DNA of 18,168 nt from an uncultured Collinsella sp. (GCA_902463875.1 CABQHR010000014.1:1-18168), one strand, 5' to 3'. Counted from the stretch's first letter, positions 1-11,524 are shown. Numbers and translations: made by a program. The notes: a model not told the origin generated them from the letters alone.

Positions 1-48
1 GAAGATCAGGGCCGCCATACCCAGCGACCGTGAGCGGTGTGCGTCCAT
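1..48 (-). CDS. N-terminal fragment of an unknown protein, cut by the window edge
   Basis: An ATG at 48 opens a frame that runs off the left edge after 16 codons (MDAHRSRSLGMAALIF). An AGGGGA ribosome-binding site lies about 7 bases upstream, which supports a real start. A short basic stretch followed by a hydrophobic run is how many inner-membrane transporters or secreted proteins begin, so a membrane protein is the most likely reading. Too little is present to name a family. Confidence 0.5.
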   Translation of the reverse strand, partial: MDAHRSRSLGMAALIF

Positions 49-412
49 AGTTGTCCCCTAATTCCTACAACACGTTGTGGAATACGGCGAATCGTCGGAT
101 CGAACACAAACCCCAACATCAACGAGAACCTACCTAGCGCATTGCAAGAACCCATTGGGGAGCAACTTCTAAGACGGTTCGTCTATGCCACAATGCATAA
201 AATACAATATAGATACCAGTCATGTAAACCGCAGGTAAAGAGGTCTTTTGATTTAATACCAGTTGATATTTACCTGTTAACGGTTTTGCATTAAAGCAGT
301 TATATTCTGTGGAATTATGTATATGTTTAAACAACTTAACTTTGCCTGAAAAGCCGCTCGGGGGGGATAACCTCCTCCACCGTGGTGCAAAGTAACCTGT
401 CCCCCTTGCACC
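49..412. other. AT-rich intergenic region with short repeats
   Basis: No convincing gene lies between the minus-strand start at 48 and the typA terminator. Positions about 180-350 are clearly richer in A and T than the flanking genes. The octamer ATACCAGT occurs twice, at about 213 and 257. CAGGTAAA near 231 is matched in inverted form by TTTACCTG near 268, with AACCG and CGGTT just outside. This looks like the promoter and operator region of the minus-strand gene leaving the window at 48, but no promoter could be fixed with confidence. Confidence 0.4.
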
Positions 413-413
413 A
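383..413. repeat. Short inverted repeat TGGTGCAA / TTGCACCA, possible REP-like element
   Basis: TGGTGCAA (383-390) and TTGCACCA (406-413) are perfect 8-base inverted arms around a 15-base spacer rich in C. The element directly abuts the typA terminator. It could be a small extragenic palindrome or an operator; its copy number in the genome would decide. Confidence 0.45.
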
Positions 414-450
414 AAAAGGGCGCCGACCATTGCGGTCGACGCCCTTTCTT
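413..450 (-). terminator. Intrinsic terminator of typA
   Basis: Bases 415-428 and 434-447 pair in a 14-position stem with a single mismatch and a 5-base loop. On the minus strand the GGGCGCCC side runs straight into TTTTT. It starts about 25 bases after the typA stop codon. Confidence 0.85.
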
Positions 451-474
451 ATTGGCGGCTATAAAGCTCAGCGC

Positions 475-2313
<1,839 letters not shown>

Positions 2314-2430
2314 GTAGTTCCCCTATCTTCTATCCATATACAAACGGCACGCGTATGCGGCCCGCCCAGCGATACAACGCTCAGCGGGAATATTGAGCCT
2401 TTTACCGAAAACTCGTTTATTTTAGCGATT

Positions 2431-2880
2431 TTAGATAAGAGGGGTTTCCTCACCTGCAGGTTCAGGGTCGCTCCACATAAAACCATCGCCGGCACCCATG
2501 CCCTCATACAGCACGTATGCCGAAAAACCGCTCTCGAGCGTGGTTTCGAAGAAGCTCACGAGCAGGGCGTCGTGATAGCCGCCGTCAATTTCGACACAAC
2601 CGGTGTAGCCGATGGCATAGCGGGCGATGCGGCCCAGGCCCTCGTCCTTAAGACCCATCTTGTGCTCGGAGATAAAGTTGGTGGCCGCCTCGAGGCATGC
2701 CTCTTCGCCGTCCTCGTCGAGCGCCGCCAGATATCGGTTGGAAGCAGCGTCCTCGATCGCCACAACTACGCCCGGGTTCTCGCCGGCGGCAAGGTCGTCC
2801 AAGAACGCACCAATCAGGTCACACACCATGGCGTCGAGCTCGGCGGAGACGTTACCGGCGTCCTGCATATCCTGTGCCAT
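2431..2880 (-). CDS. Hypothetical acidic protein (149 aa)
   Basis: I do not recognise the family. The protein is acidic and soluble, with no signal peptide or membrane segment. The N-terminal half looks helical (VCDLIGAFLDDLA near residues 19-31). The rest alternates short strands and helices, including YTGCVEIDGGYHDALLVSFFETTLESG in pieces, which suggests a small compact domain. The C-terminus is rich in Pro, Glu and Gly. The start is supported by GGAAGG about 9 bases before the ATG. It follows the small membrane protein gene after a 30-bp gap, so it is probably the last gene of the operon that begins with the BFN-domain gene. Codon use resembles its neighbours, so there is no sign of recent transfer. 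Confidence 0.75.
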   Translation of the reverse strand: MAQDMQDAGNVSAELDAMVCDLIGAFLDDLAAGENPGVVVAIEDAASNRYLAALDEDGEEACLEAATNFISEHKMGLKDEGLGRIARYAIGYTGCVEIDGGYHDALLVSFFETTLESGFSAYVLYEGMGAGDGFMWSDPEPAGEETPLI

Positions 2881-2910
2881 CTTTAGACCTTCCCATCGAG
2901 TCTGGCGTCG

Positions 2911-3267
2911 TTACAGTTCTTGTGCCTCGGCAGCGATCTTGGCGGCAGCGTCGCGGGCGCGCATCATATCCATCGCGCGCTTGTCGAGTACCTTGATCTG
3001 GTTGGTCAGCATTACTGCATCGACCACACCCCAGATTACCAAGCCTGTTGAAATCGAAAACCCAAGCGCACCAACTGTACCACGAAGGCGCGAGCAGATT
3101 GCCGCGACAAGGGCGGAGACGACAACCATCTTGATAAACGAGCCGCGGCGCTCGCGAAGCGTGCGGGCCTGCGTCACATAGGCAATGCGTGCCGCCTCGG
3201 ATGCCTCCGAGCGCATCTGGGCCTCGCGCGCAATGGCCGCCGCCTCAGCCGATACGCGGGTACCCAT
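2911..3267 (-). CDS. Small two-helix membrane protein of unknown function (118 aa)
   Basis: No family is recognised. Residues 1-44 are Ala/Glu/Arg-rich and probably helical. Two hydrophobic segments follow, about 47-60 and 66-88, split by a short Arg-containing turn (CSRLRG). The C-terminal tail is again charged and helical. This suggests a hairpin membrane protein with both ends in the cytoplasm. I chose the ATG at 3267 because GGAGAGG lies 7 bases upstream. A start 10 codons earlier at 3297 touches the previous stop codon and lacks a purine-rich site. It sits between the BFN nuclease gene and the acidic hypothetical in an apparent operon. Confidence 0.7.
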   Translation of the reverse strand: MGTRVSAEAAAIAREAQMRSEASEAARIAYVTQARTLRERRGSFIKMVVVSALVAAICSRLRGTVGALGFSISTGLVIWGVVDAVMLTNQIKVLDKRAMDMMRARDAAAKIAAEAQEL

Positions 3268-3297
3268 CAGCGACCTCTCCGCTCGCGTGCCAGACAT

Positions 3298-3798
3298 TTA
3301 GAAGTCATCGGGGGAGAGCGTATGGACGAACTCGTCGAACTTCTCGAACTCCCGCTCGTCGTCGACATCCTCGGCGTGGGTGGAAACAGTGCCCAGGCGA
3401 TTCATGATGTCGTCCTCCACAAACATGGGAGCATTGCTGCGCACGGCAAGGGCAATGGCATCACTGGGACGAGCGTCGATCTTGCGTTCCTCGCCATCGG
3501 CCAGTACGACGATCGTCGCGTAGAACACCGGCGGCTCGGCGCGGACGATCTCGATGCGCTCGAGCTTGGCGCCCAGGGCGTCAACGGTATCGAGCAACAG
3601 GTCATGGGTGATCGGGCGCTCGGCGAGGCCGCTATCGATGCCGCGGCTGATGGCAGCAGCTTCAAACGAACCAGTCTGAATGGAAAGGGAACGCAGCGGC
3701 GCGGGCGAGTCCGATTTGCTGCTGCGCTCACGAAGCACGATAAGCGATGGCACGGGACCGGCGGCCATGACGATGGTCTCTATGTCGACACGAACCAT
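3298..3798 (-). CDS. BFN/DUF151 bifunctional-nuclease-domain protein
   Basis: The BFN (DUF151) family takes its name from a plant nuclease; its role in bacteria is mostly unknown. The hallmark motif is visible at residues 108-120, DARPSDAIALAVR, followed by the usual PMFVEDD segment. The length of 166 residues is normal for bacterial members. A short acidic C-terminal tail (residues 144-166) has many Glu, Asp and Phe residues. The start at 3798 is fixed by GGAGG placed 6 bases upstream; an in-frame GTG 10 codons earlier has no such site. It is the first gene of a three-gene minus-strand group. Functions beyond the domain cannot be read from the sequence. Confidence 0.9.
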   Translation of the reverse strand: MVRVDIETIVMAAGPVPSLIVLRERSSKSDSPAPLRSLSIQTGSFEAAAISRGIDSGLAERPITHDLLLDTVDALGAKLERIEIVRAEPPVFYATIVVLADGEERKIDARPSDAIALAVRSNAPMFVEDDIMNRLGTVSTHAEDVDDEREFEKFDEFVHTLSPDDF

Positions 3799-3854
3799 GG
3801 AACACCTCCGGTACGTAGCGGTTAACACGCGGCAGCCCGCCGCATTGAATAGCT

Positions 3855-3884
3855 ATACTACCCAATCTTTCGCACAGCACACAA
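3855..3884 (-). promoter_or_regulatory. Possible promoter of the BFN-domain operon
   Basis: On the minus strand TTGTGT (3884-3879) and TAGTAT (3860-3855) are 18 bases apart, a reasonable but imperfect sigma-70-type pair. It lies about 57 bases upstream of the BFN start, and the leader contains a small GCGGC/GCCGC hairpin. Confidence 0.35.
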
Positions 3885-3935
3885 AATCAAAGTAGTTAAT
3901 TTGGGACGGGTTTTTTGACTACTTTCAGTAGGTAA

Positions 3936-3970
3936 GAAAAAAGCCCCGAGGCAACGCCCCAGGGCTCTTT
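3936..3970 (-). terminator. Terminator of the tRNA array
   Basis: On the minus strand, AGCCC (3966-3962) pairs with GGGCT (3946-3942) around an inner GGC/GCC stem, followed by a run of T. It begins 15 bases after the last tRNA-Ile and would end transcription of the array. Confidence 0.75.
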
Positions 3971-3980
3971 ACAGTTTTGA

Positions 3981-4057
3981 TGGTGGACCTGACAAGATTC
4001 GAACTTGTGACCTCCCGGTTATCAGCCGGACGCTCTAACCAACTGAGCTACAGGTCC
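3981..4057 (-). tRNA. tRNA-Ile (GAT), copy 1
   Basis: On the minus strand this is a complete 77-base cloverleaf starting GGACCTG and ending CAGGTCC-A-CCA, so the CCA end is encoded. The anticodon loop CTGATAA gives GAT, reading ATT and ATC. The T-loop TTCGAAT and D-loop AGTTGGTTA are canonical. It is the last gene of the array in transcription order. Confidence 0.97.
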
Positions 4058-4061
4058 ATCA

Positions 4062-4137
4062 TGGTGGAGGTTAGGGGGATCGAACCCCTGACCTCAGGCT
4101 TGCAAAGCCCGCGCTCTCCCAGCTGAGCTAAACCCCC
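4062..4137 (-). tRNA. tRNA-Ala (TGC), copy 1
   Basis: A 76-base cloverleaf with encoded CCA. The anticodon loop TTTGCAA gives TGC. The acceptor stem GGGGGTT/AACCTCC carries the G3-U70 wobble pair that marks alanine tRNAs. Only 4 bases separate it from tRNA-Ile copy 1 downstream. Confidence 0.97.
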
Positions 4138-4148
4138 ACGGAGACAGT

Positions 4149-4193
4149 AATAAACACCCCAGCGGCGACTCGGCTCTCGCTGGGGTGTTTATT
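4149..4193. repeat. Perfect 16-bp hairpin between tRNA genes, copy 1
   Basis: Bases 4149-4164 and 4178-4193 are exact inverted arms around a 13-base loop. The arms end in AATAAACA/TGTTTATT, so the hairpin has A on one side and T on the other on both strands. It could act as a leaky terminator or an RNA-processing stem between tRNA-Ile copy 2 and tRNA-Ala copy 1. Confidence 0.8.
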
Positions 4194-4204
4194 GCGAAAG
4201 AAAG

Positions 4205-4281
4205 TGGTGGACCTGACAAGATTCGAACTTGTGACCTCCCGGTTATCAGCCGGACGCTCTAACCAACTGAGCTACAGGTCC
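4205..4281 (-). tRNA. tRNA-Ile (GAT), copy 2
   Basis: Identical base for base to copy 1, with the same GAT anticodon and encoded CCA. It lies exactly 224 bases from copy 1 and follows tRNA-Ala copy 2 after a 4-base gap. Confidence 0.97.
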
Positions 4282-4285
4282 ATCA

Positions 4286-4361
4286 TGGTGGAGGTTAGGG
4301 GGATCGAACCCCTGACCTCAGGCTTGCAAAGCCCGCGCTCTCCCAGCTGAGCTAAACCCCC
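4286..4361 (-). tRNA. tRNA-Ala (TGC), copy 2
   Basis: Identical to Ala copy 1, including the TGC anticodon, the G3-U70 pair and the encoded CCA. The hairpin at 4373-4417 precedes it in transcription order. Confidence 0.97.
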
Positions 4362-4372
4362 ACGGAGACAGT

Positions 4373-4417
4373 AATAAACACCCCAGCGGCGACTCGGCTC
4401 TCGCTGGGGTGTTTATT
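4373..4417. repeat. Perfect 16-bp hairpin between tRNA genes, copy 2
   Basis: Exact duplicate of the hairpin at 4149-4193, here between tRNA-Ile copy 3 and tRNA-Ala copy 2. Only 11 bases lie between its end and the start of tRNA-Ala, too few for a separate promoter. Confidence 0.8.
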
Positions 4418-4428
4418 GCGAAAGAAAG

Positions 4429-4505
4429 TGGTGGACCTGACAAGATTCGAACTTGTGACCTCCCGGTTATCAGCCGGACGCTCTAACCAACTGAGCTACA
4501 GGTCC
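4429..4505 (-). tRNA. tRNA-Ile (GAT), copy 3 (first in the array)
   Basis: Identical to the other two Ile copies. It is the first gene after the promoter at 4520-4549 and belongs to the partial third repeat copy. Confidence 0.97.
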
Positions 4506-4519
4506 ATCGCGCAAGGGAT

Positions 4520-4549
4520 ATATTAGACGAGTCGTTACGCGCGCGTCAA
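4520..4549 (-). promoter_or_regulatory. Promoter of the tRNA array
   Basis: On the minus strand, TTGACG (4549-4544) and TAATAT (4525-4520) are 18 bases apart and end 14 bases before tRNA-Ile copy 3. This is a strong sigma-70-type match in the right place, and transcription would start almost at the tRNA. Confidence 0.75.
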
Positions 4550-4576
4550 CAACTTTTTTGAAAATCTTTGAGGGGT

Positions 4577-4712
4577 GTGCCAGACGGCTGGGCGAGATGG
4601 GTTAGGTTTGCTGCTCGGGCAGTCCTGCGCAAGACGAAGGCCACATTAAGTGGCCTTCTTTGCGTGCGGAACTCGCGACAAACCTAACCCATCTCGCCCA
4701 GCCGTCTGACAC
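4577..4712. repeat. Nested inverted-repeat element between tRNA array and gyrA
   Basis: Bases 4581-4609 and 4680-4708 are perfect 29-base inverted arms; with one mismatch they extend to 4577 and 4712. The 70-base interior contains a second perfect 9-bp stem (4636-4644 with 4650-4658, loop ATTAA) followed by TTT on the plus strand. No coding frame is visible. The layout resembles a miniature inverted-repeat element or a stable non-coding hairpin. GGGG lies close outside both ends, which could be a short target duplication but may be chance. Confidence 0.75.
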
Positions 4713-4728
4713 GGGGCTCCAAGCTTGT

Positions 4729-4763
4729 CAAAAAAGCGGTCGGCGCGCAGTGCGCCGACCGCC
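4729..4763 (-). terminator. Intrinsic terminator of gyrA
   Basis: A perfect 11-bp GC-rich stem (4736-4746 with 4752-4762, 5-base loop) is followed on the minus strand by TTTTTT. It lies about 40 bases past the gyrA stop. Confidence 0.9.
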
Positions 4764-4802
4764 GATATATGGGGTCTGATATTTTTTACCAGCTAGGGCA
4801 TC

Positions 4803-7544
4803 TTACTCGTCTAGGAGATCTTCTGGCATGTCGTTGCCGTCGCCTAGATCGACAGGGGTTTCTTCGGGGGCAGAGCCGTCTTCTGTGGCTTCGCCTTCGG
4901 GCTTCTCCTTGGCGGCCGTCATGCGGGCTACGGCGCAGATGCGGTCGTTGTCGTCGACGGTCATCATCTTGACGCCCTGGGTGGCGCGGCCGGTCTGGCT
5001 GATCTCGTCGGTCTTGACGCGAATGACCGTCGCGCCCTCCGTCACGATGAACAGCTCGTGCTGCGGGCCCACCGTCTTCATGGCCGCGAGGTTACCCTTA
5101 CGCTCGGTCATTTGGATGGTGTAGACGCCCTGGCCGCCGCGATTCTGCTCCGGGTAGTCCGCGACCGGCGTGCGCTTGCCGTAGCCGCGCTCGGTGATGA
5201 CGAACAGATCGCCGTTGCCGTTAGTGACTTCCATGCCCAGAACGCTCACGCCGTCCTTCATACCGATACCGCGAACGCCGCTGGTATCGCGGCCGGTGGC
5301 GCGCACCTGTTCCTCGGAGAACATGATCGCCTTACCCGCGGTGGTGGCCAGGATAATCTTGTCGCCCTCGCGCACGCGGCGCACGTTCAGCAGCGCGTCG
5401 TCGTCACGCAGGTTGATAGCGATCAGGCCGTCGCGACGGCTGCGGTCATATGCGCTCATCACGGTCTTCTTGACCATGCCGCTCTTGGTGGCAAACATCA
5501 GATACTCGTCGGCAGGGAACTCGCGGCAGCTGATGACGCTCGCGATCTTCTCGCCCTCCTCGAAGGGCAGCAGGTTGACGATCGCGGTACCGCGCGCCTG
5601 GCGCGTACCCACCGGCAGCTCGTGCACCTTCAGGCGATAGACCTTGCCCTTGCTCGAGAAGAACAGCACGTACTCGTGCGTGGACGCGATGAACATCTCG
5701 TCGATGACGTCGTCCTCTTTAAGGTTGACGCCCGAGACGCCCTTGCCGCCGCGCTTCTGGGCGCGGTAGGCGGCCACCGGGATGCGCTTGACATAGCCGG
5801 TGTGGGTGATGGTCACGACCATGTCCTCGTCGGCGATGAGGTCCTCAACATCCAGGTCCTTCTCGACATGGCTAATCTCGGTGCGGCGCTTATCGCCAAA
5901 CTTCTTGGAGATCTCGCGCATCTCTTCCTTGATGACGCCCAGAATCTTCTCCTCGTGCGCCAACAGGTCCTCGTAGTAGGCGATGGCGCGGCGCAGGCCG
6001 TCCAGCTCTTCCTGAATCTTGTCGCGCTCCAGGCCGGTCAGGCGGCGCAGCTTCATCTCGAGGATGGCCGTGGTCTGCTCGGGCGTAAAGCCAAAGCGCT
6101 CGATCAGGCGGCTGCTGGCCTCGGAATCGGTCTGCGAGGAGCGAATGATGCTAATGACCTCGTCAATATGGTCGAGAGCCATCAAGTAGCCCTCAAGGAT
6201 ATGCGCGCGGGCCTGGGCCTTCTTAAGGTCGAAGCGGGTGCGGCGGGTGACGACGTCGACCTGGTGGTCGATGTAGTGCTGCAGCATCTCGCGCAGGCTC
6301 AGGCATTTGGGAACGCCGTTGACAAGCGCCAGGTTGTTGGCGCCAAAGGTCGTCTGCAGCGAGGTGTACTTATACAGGTTGTTGAGCACGACCTGCGGAA
6401 TGACACCTTTCTTGAGCTCGATGACCAGACGGATGCCCTTCTGGTTGGACTCATCGCGCATGTCCGAGATGCCCTCGATGCGCTTGTCGTTGACGAGCTG
6501 GGCGATCTTCTCCTGCAGGGTGCCCTTGTTGACCATGTAGGGAATCTCGGTAAAGACCAGGCGGTTGCGGCCGGTCTTGGTGGATTCCACGTGGGCCTTG
6601 GCGCGCACGGTAATGGAGCCGCGGCCGGTCTCGTAGCTCTGCTTAATGCCGGCGCTGCCCATGATGATAGCGCCGGTGGGGAAGTCCGGACCGGGCATGA
6701 TTTGCATGAGCTCGTCGACAGTGGCGTCGGGATTATCGATCAGGTAGCAGGTTGCCTCGATCGCCTCGGTGAGGTTATGCGGGGCGATATTGGTGGCCAT
6801 GCCGACGGCGATGCCCTGGCTGCCGTTGACCAGCAGGTTGGGGAAGCGCGCAGGCAGCGCCTGAGGCTCGGCGAGCGATTCGTCGTAGTTGGGCTGCCAG
6901 TCGACGGTATCCTTCTGCAGGTCACGCAGCAGCTCCATGGCGGGCTTTGCCAGGCGGCTCTCGGTGTAACGCATGGCTGCCGCGCCGTCGCCGTCGATGT
7001 TGCCGAAGTTGCCGTGACCGTCGATGAGCGGCGTGCGCATGGAGAACCACTGCGCCAGGCGAACCATGGCCTCGTAGACCGCGGAGTCGCCATGCGGGTG
7101 GTACTTACCGATAACTTCGCCGACCGTCCAGGCCGACTTCTTGTGTGGGCGGTTGGGGTAGATGCCGCTCTCGTTCATTGCGTACAGGATGCGACGGTGC
7201 ACCGGCTTTAAGCCGTCGCGCACGTCCGGCAGGGCGCGGGCCGTAATAACCGACATCGAATACTCGATGAACGACTGCTTCATCTCGCGGCCAAACTCCG
7301 AAATCTGGAGCTGGCCGCCGTTGATATCCTCACCGGCCGAGGCACCACGGTCGACTTCGCCAAAGCTCTCCTCGAGCTCGGCGTCGTCGTCTTCTTCCTC
7401 GTCATCATCGGCATCGGGGTTATAGGCGTCAGGATCGCCGTCCTCGCCCTGCTCAGCACGGGCAAGCAGGCGCTTCAGATCGTCGGGCATACCGGCGTCG
7501 CCGGCCTCGTCCATACCCTCGTTATTGTTGATATCGTCTGCCAC
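4803..7544 (-). CDS. gyrA: DNA gyrase subunit A
   Basis: GyrA forms the cutting and rejoining part of gyrase and wraps DNA to add negative supercoils. The catalytic tyrosine is Y193 in AAAMRYTE, and the GyrA box is present as QKRGGKG in the C-terminal beta-pinwheel. The quinolone region reads [10 protein letters not shown] with S154 and E158, equivalent to E. coli S83 and D87, so it is of the sensitive type. The protein has 913 residues because about 71 extra, strongly acidic residues precede the usual start of the fold. An acidic tail ends the C-terminus. The start is GTG with AGGAGG four bases upstream. It lies 178 bp after gyrB and has its own terminator. Confidence 0.98.
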   Translation of the reverse strand: MADDINNNEGMDEAGDAGMPDDLKRLLARAEQGEDGDPDAYNPDADDDEEEDDDAELEESFGEVDRGASAGEDINGGQLQISEFGREMKQSFIEYSMSVITARALPDVRDGLKPVHRRILYAMNESGIYPNRPHKKSAWTVGEVIGKYHPHGDSAVYEAMVRLAQWFSMRTPLIDGHGNFGNIDGDGAAAMRYTESRLAKPAMELLRDLQKDTVDWQPNYDESLAEPQALPARFPNLLVNGSQGIAVGMATNIAPHNLTEAIEATCYLIDNPDATVDELMQIMPGPDFPTGAIIMGSAGIKQSYETGRGSITVRAKAHVESTKTGRNRLVFTEIPYMVNKGTLQEKIAQLVNDKRIEGISDMRDESNQKGIRLVIELKKGVIPQVVLNNLYKYTSLQTTFGANNLALVNGVPKCLSLREMLQHYIDHQVDVVTRRTRFDLKKAQARAHILEGYLMALDHIDEVISIIRSSQTDSEASSRLIERFGFTPEQTTAILEMKLRRLTGLERDKIQEELDGLRRAIAYYEDLLAHEEKILGVIKEEMREISKKFGDKRRTEISHVEKDLDVEDLIADEDMVVTITHTGYVKRIPVAAYRAQKRGGKGVSGVNLKEDDVIDEMFIASTHEYVLFFSSKGKVYRLKVHELPVGTRQARGTAIVNLLPFEEGEKIASVISCREFPADEYLMFATKSGMVKKTVMSAYDRSRRDGLIAINLRDDDALLNVRRVREGDKIILATTAGKAIMFSEEQVRATGRDTSGVRGIGMKDGVSVLGMEVTNGNGDLFVITERGYGKRTPVADYPEQNRGGQGVYTIQMTERKGNLAAMKTVGPQHELFIVTEGATVIRVKTDEISQTGRATQGVKMMTVDDNDRICAVARMTAAKEKPEGEATEDGSAPEETPVDLGDGNDMPEDLLDE

Positions 7545-7620
7545 GTTACCTCCTCATGGTTTGCGTGGTCCATTAGTTCCCTACCACGGAGACGAATTAC
7601 CGGGAACACCGGATAACCCT

Positions 7621-9802
<2,182 letters not shown>

Positions 9803-9805
<3 letters not shown>

Positions 9806-9831
9806 AAAATACCCTCGGGAACGAGGGTATT
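9803..9831 (-). terminator. Terminator after dciA
   Basis: A perfect 10-bp stem AATACCCTCG/CGAGGGTATT with a 4-base loop is followed on the minus strand by seven T. It separates the dnaA-to-dciA group from gyrB. Confidence 0.92.
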
Positions 9832-9858
9832 TGGCTCTACAAGGCCACCAGATGCGAT

Positions 9859-10422
9859 TTAAGGCTCTTTTTTGCTTTGCACGCCCTTGGCCCACTCGGC
9901 ACTGGCTCTCATGGCATTCTCGAGGGCCTCGCGCAGTTTTTGGTCTTCGATGGGCGCCACTTGGCGCTCGATCTCGGTACGCTCGGCCTCACTTAGGTCG
10001 GCGTGCGGGGCCGGCGATCGCTCGGTCGTCGCCGGGCGCAGGCGCTCCTTGGCGGCGGGCGGCGTGTGACCGGGCGCGGTGGTTTTGAACACCAGGCCGT
10101 CCACATGCGCACCGGCGCGCTCCATGCGCGCGCGGATGATCTCGCGCAACAACGTCATTTCCTGCGTCCACGAGGGCGAGTCGAGATACACCAGCAGCTC
10201 ATTGGACTCGGGCAGGTAGCGCAGTCCCGTCACATGCCGCCCCTCGCGCGTACCCGAGCACACCGCGTTCCATGCGCGATAGACCGTGCGCGACTCCTCG
10301 GCGGCCTCCATCTGCGCGCGGCGCTTAGGCGTTGCAGCCGCCAGGATGCGCTGGCGCTCTGCGTTCAAAAACCCGCTGAAGGCGACTGTCTCGCTCTCGC
10401 GCTCGTAATTAGCACGTCTCAC
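9859..10422 (-). CDS. dciA: DciA-like helicase loader/operator (DUF721)
   Basis: DUF721 proteins are the DciA family, which interacts with the replicative helicase DnaB and is the ancestral bacterial way to help load it. In mycobacteria the same gene sits between recF and gyrB, exactly as here. The domain spans about residues 45-115, with the conserved segment LLVYLDSPSWTQEMTLL at 76-92 and the closing VDGLVF. An Arg/Ala/Pro-rich linker and a charged helix (about 140-180) follow. The start is a GTG that overlaps the end of recF by 14 bases, which suggests translational coupling. No DnaC- or DnaI-type loader is in the window. Confidence 0.85.
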   Translation of the reverse strand: MRRANYERESETVAFSGFLNAERQRILAAATPKRRAQMEAAEESRTVYRAWNAVCSGTREGRHVTGLRYLPESNELLVYLDSPSWTQEMTLLREIIRARMERAGAHVDGLVFKTTAPGHTPPAAKERLRPATTERSPAPHADLSEAERTEIERQVAPIEDQKLREALENAMRASAEWAKGVQSKKEP

Positions 10423-11515
10423 CCATGCTCACCACCTTGGCTCGATCAAGCAGGTCATCGGTAAAGTACCCCAGGTTGGTCGTAGTTATGACCGCCTGAA
10501 TATCATCGCCGATCAGCCGCAGGAAAGCGCCGCGACGATCGCCGTCGAGCTCACTCATCACGTCGTCCAGAAGCAGCAGTGGGGCGGTGCCCAGGACATC
10601 GCGAGCCACGGCAACCTCGGCCACCTTCCAGGACAGCACCAGCGTGCGCTGCTGTCCTTGGCTGGCAAATGAACGGGCGGAGCGACCCGCCACGGTAAAC
10701 TCAATCTCGTCGCGATGCGGTCCCACCAACGTCACGCCGCGGCGAATTTCCTCGTCGGCATGCTCGTCAAGGGCGGCCAGCATGCGCTCGTACGCCCAAC
10801 CCTTCAGCTCTTCGCGATCCTCGACCTGGGGCAAATCCCCCAGCGTGGACGCATAGGTCACGTTGGCGGCCTCACCTGACGCTACTTGCCCGTAGGCAGT
10901 GTTCACATGGCCCGCCAGCCGGTCGAGCAGAGCCAACCGGTGCACGAGCAGGGCCGAGCCCGCGCGGGCAATCGAATCGTTCCACGCGCCGAGCATCTCG
11001 CGGCAGCACCAGGTCTCCTTGAGTAAGGCGTTACGCTGGGTCACGCAGCGCCCATAGGTGCTCGCAAGATCGGCATAGCGTGCGCTCAGCTGCATGCCAA
11101 AGTCATCGAGGGCGGCTCGGCGCACACTGGCGCCTCGCTTAACCATGTCCAGATGGTCGGGGCAAAACAGCACGCTCGGCAGAACCCCGCGCACACCGGC
11201 GGCAGAGCATCTCTTGCCGTTGCGGCTAAACGAGCGCTTACCGTCCTCCGCGCTCAATCCCATATCAAGCACGCGGCCGTCACCCTCGAGCCTCAGCTCG
11301 ATCTTGCACGAGCCCACGCCATCATGGACGAGCTCGGCTGCGGTCGGATGCCTAAACGAGGCGCCGCTCGTCAGCAGCTGCAGCGCCTCTATGAGATTGG
11401 TCTTTCCCGCCGCGTTGGGTCCCGCAAGTATCGTCACGCCCTCGTCCAGGGCAAGGCGATAGCTATCGAAGCTGCGGTAGTGCGCGACGGAAAGATCGCG
11501 GGCGAACATGGTCAT
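10409..11515 (-). CDS. recF: DNA replication and repair protein RecF
   Basis: RecF is an SMC-like ATPase that acts with RecO and RecR to load RecA at gaps and stalled forks. Walker A GPNAAGKT is at residues 32-39, the signature FASQGQQRTL at 283-292, and Walker B LLLLDD at 313-318. The length of 368 residues is typical. Start codons ATG at 11515 and 11509 are both possible; neither has a strong ribosome-binding site, which fits coupling to dnaN, whose stop is only 9 bases upstream. It overlaps dciA at its 3' end. Confidence 0.97.
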   Translation of the reverse strand: MTMFARDLSVAHYRSFDSYRLALDEGVTILAGPNAAGKTNLIEALQLLTSGASFRHPTAAELVHDGVGSCKIELRLEGDGRVLDMGLSAEDGKRSFSRNGKRCSAAGVRGVLPSVLFCPDHLDMVKRGASVRRAALDDFGMQLSARYADLASTYGRCVTQRNALLKETWCCREMLGAWNDSIARAGSALLVHRLALLDRLAGHVNTAYGQVASGEAANVTYASTLGDLPQVEDREELKGWAYERMLAALDEHADEEIRRGVTLVGPHRDEIEFTVAGRSARSFASQGQQRTLVLSWKVAEVAVARDVLGTAPLLLLDDVMSELDGDRRGAFLRLIGDDIQAVITTTNLGYFTDDLLDRAKVVSMGETC

Positions 11516-11524
11516 GGCGCAGCG

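Larger units (their letters stand above)
3981..4508. repeat. Exact 224-bp tandem repeat carrying tRNA-Ile/tRNA-Ala
   Basis: Positions 3981-4204 and 4205-4428 appear identical throughout. A third, partial copy (4429 to about 4508) covers tRNA-Ile and stops matching a few bases past the gene. Each unit holds one Ile tRNA, one Ala tRNA and the 16-bp hairpin. No 16S, 23S or 5S sequence is seen beside it. Confidence 0.92.

Noticed and set aside
37..294. 85-codon plus-strand frame in the left intergenic region
   Set aside because: No ribosome-binding site, no family resemblance, and it overlaps the supported minus-strand start at 48.
2365..2392. Terminator between the acidic hypothetical and typA
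   Set aside because: The stem is short and interrupted, and no T-run follows on the minus strand.
3799..3828. Upstream GTG start for the BFN-domain gene
   Set aside because: There is no ribosome-binding site before it, whereas GGAGG lies at the right distance from the ATG at 3798.
3981..4508. CRISPR-like array
   Set aside because: The repeats are tRNA genes and a hairpin in a 224-bp unit, with no unique spacers and no cas genes.
7060..7110. Quinolone-resistance change in gyrA
   Set aside because: Ser and Glu occupy the two main resistance positions, matching sensitive enzymes.
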